Assembly: GCA_024449915.1 (NCBI GenBank)
Contig: JAMZAV010001281.1
Location: forward strand, 117,185-181,184
Direction: 5' to 3'
Source: Sweltsa coloradensis
Lineage: Eukaryota; Arthropoda; Insecta; Plecoptera; Chloroperlidae
DNA: 64,000 nucleotides
Part shown: positions 59,041-64,000 of the stretch, one piece after another
Layout: every line of letters starts with the position of its first letter
Position numbering within the stretch: the stretch's first letter is position 1
The notes under the pieces: model-generated
Told to the model about the DNA's origin: nothing
Database searches by the model: none
The model's input: only the letters and a program-made list of their open reading frames with translations
Translations under genes and position numbers: made by a program

Positions 59041-61151
59041 GAGATAAGAAGACAAGATGGACAAGAAGAATGGGATGCAGTTGTCACAAATATCCAGGTT
59101 TAGTACCCCTATTTTTTTTTCTGAACATTGGCCACCGATGAATAAATAATTACTACATTCTCCGTAAGACACATGTTATAAGGAGTGCCTGTGCCTTGTA
59201 CCTTTTCAAATGAAGTGGTTGTAACTTATGAGTACCTATAATAGCTTGGAGGCTTTTTGTTAGGTCTGAATCCCAGCATTCAGTTTTGCATGAGTGCATG
59301 TGTCAGACTAGAACCAGCGACCCCTATAATGTGAGTCTCGCGAGAAGCTGTCTTAACATTTTGTTTATGCTTAACTAGCACCTCTTGATGTAAGTATAAG
59401 CATAACGGTACAAGTACTGATGTAGGGTGACTGTGCGGGTAGATGGGCGTAAATCTCAAAAGGCTATTTTATATTCATTTGAAAACTTTAGACGAAGTAA
59501 CATACTGTGGGGTGTAGCGCATATTTACTTAACTCTACTGCGACCTTCTCTAATCAGAATTTGTAAAAAATGTAAACATTTAAAACATAATAGGCTTCAT
59601 CAACGCCATAAAAACATAATCATTTCTCTATTCCTCAACATTTTCAAAAACTAGTTTCCTACCGGATGCTCAATGGTAAAATACTGTTTTCCCTGCCAGC
59701 CCTGGACCCTGCCCAGGTGTTGTTCACGGAGACTCTACCCGACCAGCGCCTGGACGACACTGACGCAGCCCTGGTGGAAGTCGTCCACACGTCTGGAGGC
59801 TACCTCGGCTATCAGATGCCGCTTGGCCACCGAGACTTCTATCCTAATGGAGGAGCCTGGCCACAACCAGGATGCATTCTGGACATCGTCGGTAAGCATA
59901 AGCGTGATGTAGGGTTACTATCACGAACATTATTGGGCCATCAAAGTCCAACTCGCAACCTTCTCGTGGTTTGGCCCGTGATTAGGGGAGTTTTACTCTC
60001 TGAAACTAATGGTGAGCTCTGGGTCGTCGTCGGGGAACTTTCCCCTTCCCTTTGACTACCTCCCCGACGGCGACGACAATGACAACACGGACGGATGCTG
60101 AAACAGACGAAGACGACCAAGACGTGGGGGAACCCCAGCCCTCCCCATACGCTTGTGGCTGGTTCTGACCAGTACAGGCCTGTCCACCCGTTGTCCCCCC
60201 GCGTCACCCCTTACGTCCCACCCCTTCGAAAGAAGTATACATGGTGGTAACTCACACTTATAGAAATTGTTTTATCTTGGAGGCGCGAATAATCTCAGCT
60301 GTTAAAGCGCCCTAAAACTACTAATACTAATACTAATACGAACATTATTATTGTCTGTGTATAGGGCCTAAACGTAGCCTACCTGTTTCTCCCACACGAA
60401 GCAAAACCATTGTCGACGGCACTATGGTCATCGTTTGGGAACATTTTCGGACACAAACGTTATCCGAAAATGCCTCCGTAGAGGAACCTTTTTGAAATCA
60501 ACATTTTATTATAGTGCATCTTAAAAATGAAATATAGTTTTTGAGGAGAGGGAATGCGAGAATGCGACAACAGAACATATTTGACATTGGTAGCAGTATA
60601 AAATGTACCGGTACATAAGAAATATCCTTGGCAGTTAAGACAACAACGAAACCAAGTTCGCATTGAGTACCAAGATAACGGATGCTGTTGGCCATTTTTT
60701 AAAAACACAATTAAGATTATTTTGGTTCGTATCAAACTAAGCAGGCGCTACTATCCGTCGGTGTGTGAAACTGAAAACCGGTGACACAGCCTAGAGATAG
60801 CATCTAGGCCTACTATTAATCTCCGAAACATTGATAATAATATTTATGAGATGTTTTGAACGGGTATAGGGTTTAAAACTTCTGCCAAACTTATAACGTT
60901 ACTATGTGTCGTTTCCAGCTGTGTGCAGTCACCGACGGGCTTACTACTACTACGCGGAGGCGTTGAGGACAGCCCGAGCCTTCCCCGCATTCATGTGCGC
61001 AAACTATGAAGAGTACGCTGCAGCCAATTGTTCTGATAGCACCACATACCTGCTGAGCGAAGAAGATATGACAAGGGGAATCTTTTACTTCCACACAAAC
61101 CCTCAAGAACCATTCGCACAAGCGTCTCCGTCTGCTGTCCAAGCTCGCTAA
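54436..61151 (+). CDS. Secreted lipase, pancreatic-lipase (AB hydrolase) family, five exons
   Basis: Exons 54436-54623, 56522-56673, 57492-57743, 59700-59891 and 60919-61151 join to 1017 bases, encoding 338 residues with consistent phases (2, 1, 1, 1) and GT-AG junctions. Residues 1-20 form a signal peptide. LVHGFG (94-99) supplies the oxyanion-hole region, and GFSLGAH holds the nucleophile Ser175. Asp200 in ALDPA and His266 in CSHRR complete the triad. HRDFYPNGG (241-249) with QPGC, and a GIFYFHTNPQEPF C-terminus, match arthropod lipases. There is no C-terminal PLAT domain. It probably hydrolyses acylglycerols or phospholipids outside the cell, for example in digestion; the exact substrate cannot be told. 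Codon use is GC-rich. The symmetric phase-1 exons 3 and 4 carry Ser175 and Asp200. Confidence 0.95.
54978..55690 (-). mobile_element. tRNA-derived SINE, copy E, split by an hAT-type element
   Basis: The 3' piece (GTGAGAAACCTGCTCAGAG at 54981-54999) and the rest (55466-55690: GCCCCTCTTCAGGGTG, GGGATATCCGAGGG, AGAGGACTCAATCCCTTGC, TCTCGACGAGATT) belong to one SINE interrupted at 55004-55465. The head is more decayed than in other copies. It lies in lipase intron 1, antisense to the gene. Confidence 0.85.
55004..55465. mobile_element. Non-autonomous hAT-type element 5 (462 bp), inside the SINE
   Basis: The ends CAGTGGCGGAACT and (reversed) CAGTAACGGAACT are flanked by the 8-bp duplications AGAGTACA and AGGGTACA (one mismatch). 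The target is the SINE's conserved AGGGTGCA segment. GC-rich ends enclose an AT-rich middle with no transposase. Confidence 0.88.
56078..56512. mobile_element. Palindromic MITE next to lipase exon 2
   Basis: The ends GGGACCCAAGTTTTGAAAA and (reversed) GGGCCCAAGTTTTGAAAA match, as do inner GTTTGCAG-CAC segments. The motif AAAACGTACGTTTT or a close variant recurs about six times (56132, 56188, 56297, 56350, 56426, 56484), and the 40-bp block around GTAGTCACGTGACT is itself inverted. Its right end is about ten bases from the exon 2 acceptor. It is non-coding. Confidence 0.8.
56522..56673 (+). CDS. Lipase exon 2 (oxyanion-hole motif)
   Basis: Acceptor GGTTCCAG, donor GATG|GTAAGC. It encodes residues 63-113 with RPTKILVHGFGDSS. 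The acceptor's pyrimidine tract is short because a palindromic element ends just before it. Confidence 0.95.
57098..57450 (+). repeat. Intron 2 copy of a paired interspersed repeat (SINE-like)
   Basis: From GGGCCATCAAA to CCCTTCG (57390) it is about 90% identical to 59935-60228 in intron 4, in the same orientation. It carries GACTACCTCCCCGACGGCG and GACAATGACAACACGGACGG. It continues to a tail GCATAAATATGAGACGTAAA then GCAATATCCAATCAATCAAT, close to the tail of the SINE at 37561. Confidence 0.85.
57492..57743 (+). CDS. Lipase exon 3 (nucleophile Ser)
   Basis: Acceptor TTTTCCTTAG, donor ACAG|GTATCT. It encodes residues 115-197, including VFAVDWSELA and the nucleophile elbow GFSLGAHVVG. It is 252 bases with phase 1 on both sides, so skipping it would keep frame. 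Confidence 0.95.
57801..58712 (-). mobile_element. 5'-truncated LINE 3' end (Jockey/CR1-like)
   Basis: On the minus strand from about 58710 to the TAA at 58273 it encodes the polymerase C-terminus: RLQRAQNACVRFIFGI, then RSRSGTQL, NLLDHSFTINAIRVWNTLP and IRDVYG. One base is missing after FGIK, so it is frameshifted. The 3'UTR ends in GCCTTAATC...CAATAAAGACGACAATC and a CAAAT/CAATC tail at 57801-57818. It lies in lipase intron 3, antisense. Confidence 0.85.
58714..59038. repeat. Three GA microsatellites alternating with two more LINE 3' tails
   Basis: GA runs at 58714-58732, 58911-58938 and 58998-59038 alternate with minus-strand LINE tails at 58733-58908 and 58939-58996. The tails share GTCTTTATT, GGCGGGATTAAGGC and CTTCCATCCAACC with the longer copy at 57801-58712. 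Confidence 0.85.
59285..59350 (-). repeat. tRNA-like SINE remnant
   Basis: The minus strand has GGGGTCGCTGGTTCTAGTC, like the box B of the remnant at 11955. No full head is discernible. Confidence 0.3.
59700..59891 (+). CDS. Lipase exon 4 (catalytic Asp)
   Basis: Acceptor CCCTGCCAG, donor GTCG|GTAAGC. It encodes residues 199-261 with LDPAQVLF, HTSGGYLGYQ and HRDFYPNGGAWPQPGC. It is 192 bases with phase 1 on both sides. Confidence 0.95.
59935..60228 (+). repeat. Intron 4 copy of the paired interspersed repeat
   Basis: Same family and orientation as the intron 2 copy, but without the LINE-like tail. Open frames across it arise from its GC-rich composition and are not exons; one of them runs on from lipase exon 4. 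Confidence 0.85.
60919..61151 (+). CDS. Lipase exon 5 (catalytic His, stop)
   Basis: Acceptor GTTTCCAG. It encodes residues 263-338 with CSHRRAYYYYAEAL, several Cys likely in disulphides, and GIFYFHTNPQEPF, ending in TAA at 61149-61151. Confidence 0.95.
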
Positions 61152-61158
61152 ACAAACC

Positions 61159-61164
61159 AATAAA
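61159..61164 (+). terminator. Poly(A) signal of the lipase gene
   Basis: AATAAA lies eight bases after the stop codon, implying a very short 3'UTR to match the short 5'UTR. Confidence 0.75.
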
Positions 61165-62250
61165 TTTGGGAGGAAAACTGAAATAGGGTATTGAATCATT
61201 TCATTTGCCTTTTTCCTATTTCCTACTCTAAACAATTTTCTAAAAATGATCATGAATAATAATATATGAAAGTATTGTCATGGCGGGATAGGGAAAGCAC
61301 ATACCGGTGCTATTGGAGATAATTTAACAAACCGACTTTTATCACAAATGCTATTGACATTGAATCCGTCCACCTATCATGTGGCACCAAGATGTACCCT
61401 ATCAGATTAGTATTAGTAGTTTTAGGGCGCTTCAACGGCAAAGATTATTCGTGTGGAGAGAAAATACAATCCCAATATCTCATTGTATGTACGTACGTAT
61501 TCATACATACAGTTTTATTAATTTAGTCTGGAATTTGAATGTAGGCCTAACTTGATGTAGGGTTGATGAACGCTCTACCTACATGTACCAATTATTCCAG
61601 AAAGTCTTAACCTCGATCAATAAAAAGTTAATTTGTAAATACATGTTGAGAAGAAAACTTGTTAATCTTGGTGAGTAACTCAGTACAGAGTGATGGGGGT
61701 GGTTGGGTTAGTATACCCAAGGTCAAGGCCATTTTTATAGGAATTAATTCCTGCACAATATGTCACTTCAGACTGGGGAATCTTGACAAACTTCATGTAG
61801 CCTAGTCATGATTGACGGTTGTTCGTTGTCGAGATCAAATTCAGGGCCTTCCTAAGTTCCTAACTGGATTCTCAAGACAAACCATGGCAAACGTATGAAC
61901 TGCCAATACAGCTACTGATATGAAGGTGCATTCATTGTAGGCCTACCTTACCGATAGAAGTATATCGCAGTGTGATTTGTCAACAGTGAAGATTAGCAAA
62001 TTCGCAAATTCATAAGTTATTAGATTTACAGGTTTATCCCTAAATATGGTAGATATCAGGGACGGTTCTTGGACGGTAAATGTGGGTGAGTGAGCAAATA
62101 ACTCGGCTATTTAACCCCCTTGCACCCACGAACAAGCAGTAGTCGAATATAGTCTAATACTAAAACAAACATGGGTCTTGGAACGCAGAGTCGTCTTCAA
62201 CCATGGCACAATCTCTGTAATGCCTGTTAAGGTTAATAATCTAAAATTAT
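61165..62250. other. Gene-free stretch after the lipase
   Basis: No exon or structured repeat is recognised. Confidence 0.5.
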
Positions 62251-62980
62251 TGGATGAGCGAAGCGAAGAATTCAATTTCACTGACCCCCCCCCAAAAAAA
62301 ATAAAATAAAAATAGCTCGGGTGTTTTTTTTTTTGGTTTGTCGTTTTGTCTGTTTGTTCGCGCTCTACCGGGCAAACAGCATATGCGATCATGATGCAAA
62401 TTTGAGGGGACCTTCGAAATAACTGAATTTAGACTTGCCACGTTTTTGGGTACAATCGATCGAATATTTCTTATGATTATTGTACTTTATCGATTTTTTC
62501 GTTCGTAATGAGATATTTTCGTGACATTTGGCAAACGGCTACTCCGATCTTGATGAAACTTTATGGGAACGTTTAAAATCACTAAAATTATTAAATGTTT
62601 TGAATTTAGAGACATTTGAAGAAACATTTCTCATAGAAATCGTACTTTTACGATTTCCCCCCGGTTTTTAATACGGTATTTTCGTGATATTTGGGCCGAT
62701 TCTGATTAAACGGGTGGGGCTACAACGTTCATATTTTTACATGGATATAAATATTATGGTGATGTAGTGCCTTTTGAAAAAAACAGTTGAAAATGTTGGT
62801 CAAAATTCATAGAAATATAGGTTTTAATAAGCCTTTTACAGGTGTATAATTAACCCACAACAACAATATCAAGTAACTAGAAAAAAAAAATGAAATCGCA
62901 CTTAAAAACATTGGACAGAAATATTAAAAATAGCTCATCCTTCAACGCGACTGGAAAAAGCGTTCGCGAAGCGGCCTAGT
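62251..62980 (+). mobile_element. Helentron-like non-autonomous element, copy E
   Basis: It starts TTGGATGAGCGAAGCGAAG. Its body matches copies A and B (CGGGCAAAC, GGGACCTTCGAAAT, ACGGGTGGGGCTACAACG). It ends GCTCATCC, AACGC...GCGTT, CGCGAAGCGGCCTAG|T. It carries one internal unit plus a diverged duplicate of the CTCCGATCTTGATGAAA part. Confidence 0.6.
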
Positions 62981-63255
62981 ATAATGCAATGTTAGACAAA
63001 TTTTAACATCTTCTGCCGTTGGAGTATAATCAAGACGCTTGCAAAGAAGGAACTACAGCACGAGTTTTGTTGTGCTTCTCAGAGAGCACCGCTTTAACCT
63101 AAGCTTCAAAACGAAGCTCTCATTAATACCTACATAGAGTAAAAGGCTACAATATAACTGTCATGGAAAACATAATATATAATCCTTCAGACATCCGCAA
63201 ATCTGATGAACAATTTGCAGGTTTCTGAGTTAAACAATCGTAACCGTGACATTTA
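62981..63255. other. Short gene-free spacer
   Basis: Nothing is recognised between copy E and the palindromic element. Confidence 0.5.
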
Positions 63256-63801
63256 AGGCAATTCGACCGCGTTTTTCTATTTTCCAAAATATGCTACCAA
63301 GTCAAAATATAGTATGTCTTTGTTTGTCTTTGAAATTCAAACTTCAATTAGCCAAGGCACACCATTCAACGTAGGGTGTTGTGTTTTTTTGTATTTTTGT
63401 GACATTAATTTTCAATTAGTTTTCTAGAGGCTGACTGCAGATTTTTTTTTTACAATTGTCTTTACTGCAAATTTTTTCGTTTGGCGGTACAAATCGGTAC
63501 AAAATACCGCCAAACGAAAAGATTCGCAGGAAAGACAATGAATAAAAAAATCATTTTTTCTTTCAATCAGAAAAACAGTTGAAAATTAATGTCACAAAAA
63601 CACAACACCCTACGTTGAATGGCGTGCCTTGGCGAATTGAAGTTTGAAATTATTTTGAGACAGCGATATTGGTCGTGTACCGGATCAGAAAAATTTGAAA
63701 AAATAGTTATGGTTTTCAAAAAGAGCCAGGTTTCAAAGCCATTCACTAAATTTTTACTTAGAAGCATATTTTGGAAAATAAAAAACGCGGTCGAATAGCC
63801 T
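63256..63801. mobile_element. Palindromic MITE flanked by TA (546 bp)
   Basis: AGGCAATTCGACCGCGTTTT at the left returns reversed as AGGCTATTCGACCGCGTTTT at the right, with TA on both sides. The matching arms include ATTTTCCAAAATATGC, ACTTCAATT and CAACGTAGGGTGTTGTG. A second, inner hairpin at the centre reads TTTCGTTTGGCGGTA / TACCGCCAAACGAAA. A TA target suggests a Tc1/mariner-type MITE. Confidence 0.8.
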
Positions 63802-64000
63802 TAAACACGTGCCCTAAAATACATGCCAAATTTCCCAAACATTGTAGTCCAAAAAATTTATAATACATACAATGCTGGATTGTGCGTCTGTCAACCACCA
63901 AAGTTGGTTGCAGTAAACACAAAAATCATCATCCCATTTGCCTAACCATGTGTACATACAACTAAGCAATTGGCTTGCAGGAAGGCCATTAAGACCTTGA

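Noticed and set aside
58906..59103. RE-repeat open frame
   Set aside because: It is translation of the GA microsatellite.
59941..60207. 88-codon minus-strand frame in lipase intron 4
   Set aside because: It lies in an interspersed repeat; the intron 2 copy does not preserve the same frame.
1..64000. CRISPR arrays, operons, bacterial genes, rRNA
   Set aside because: None seen; introns, LINEs and SINEs show this is animal nuclear DNA.

Overview
This is nuclear DNA from an animal, most likely an arthropod. It is AT-rich and dominated by repeats. Evidence for an animal: genes are split by GT-AG introns, one has a TATA/initiator promoter, and there are tRNA-derived SINEs, LINEs, hAT-type elements and Helitron-like elements. 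Evidence for an arthropod: the five-exon lipase has the layout of secreted arthropod lipases of the pancreatic-lipase family, and its C-terminus resembles them. The palindrome TAGGCCTA is strikingly frequent throughout. I cannot name the species.

Three host genes are supported. (1) One minus-strand exon (4012-4125) of the secreted protein Out at first (oaf) lies near the left edge; its downstream exons should lie off the left edge. (2) A complete, uninterrupted glycerate kinase coding region of 500 codons (GLYCTK type) lies on the minus strand at 51172-52674, with a probable 5'UTR intron. (3) A complete five-exon secreted lipase lies on the plus strand at 54436-61151. It encodes 338 residues, all splice phases agree, the Ser-Asp-His triad is intact, a TATA box and initiator lie upstream, and a poly(A) signal follows the stop. 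These genes look like unrelated neighbours, not a pathway.

Almost everything else is mobile DNA. A decayed RNase H-bearing non-LTR retrotransposon fills 39976-43652 (minus). A 5'-truncated second LINE and two shorter tails of the same family sit in lipase intron 3, each ending at a GA microsatellite. Two SINE types are present: a tRNA-headed family with five copies, and a second type with a LINE-like tail. Five non-autonomous hAT-type elements can be delimited by terminal repeats plus 8-bp target duplications. One has inserted into a SINE, and another carries a 1-kb palindrome. Elements starting GGATGAGCG, with a matching subterminal inverted repeat and a 3' hairpin followed by CTAG|T, look like non-autonomous Helentrons. 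They occur five times, one of them in a tandem arrangement. Several other palindromic MITE-like elements occur, one of them directly against the acceptor of lipase exon 2.

Bases from about 31.7 to 36.3 kb are dominated by expanded homopolymers. Compared with a cleaner relative of the same repeat, they look like poor-quality consensus, so nothing there should be over-read. No CRISPR array, operon, rRNA or convincing functional tRNA gene was seen. The most interesting items are the Helentron-like family with its tandem arrangement, the nested and palindromic hAT elements, the element full of GGTTGGTCC motifs at 22.7-23.3 kb, and the two direct repeats flanking the catalytic exons of the lipase.
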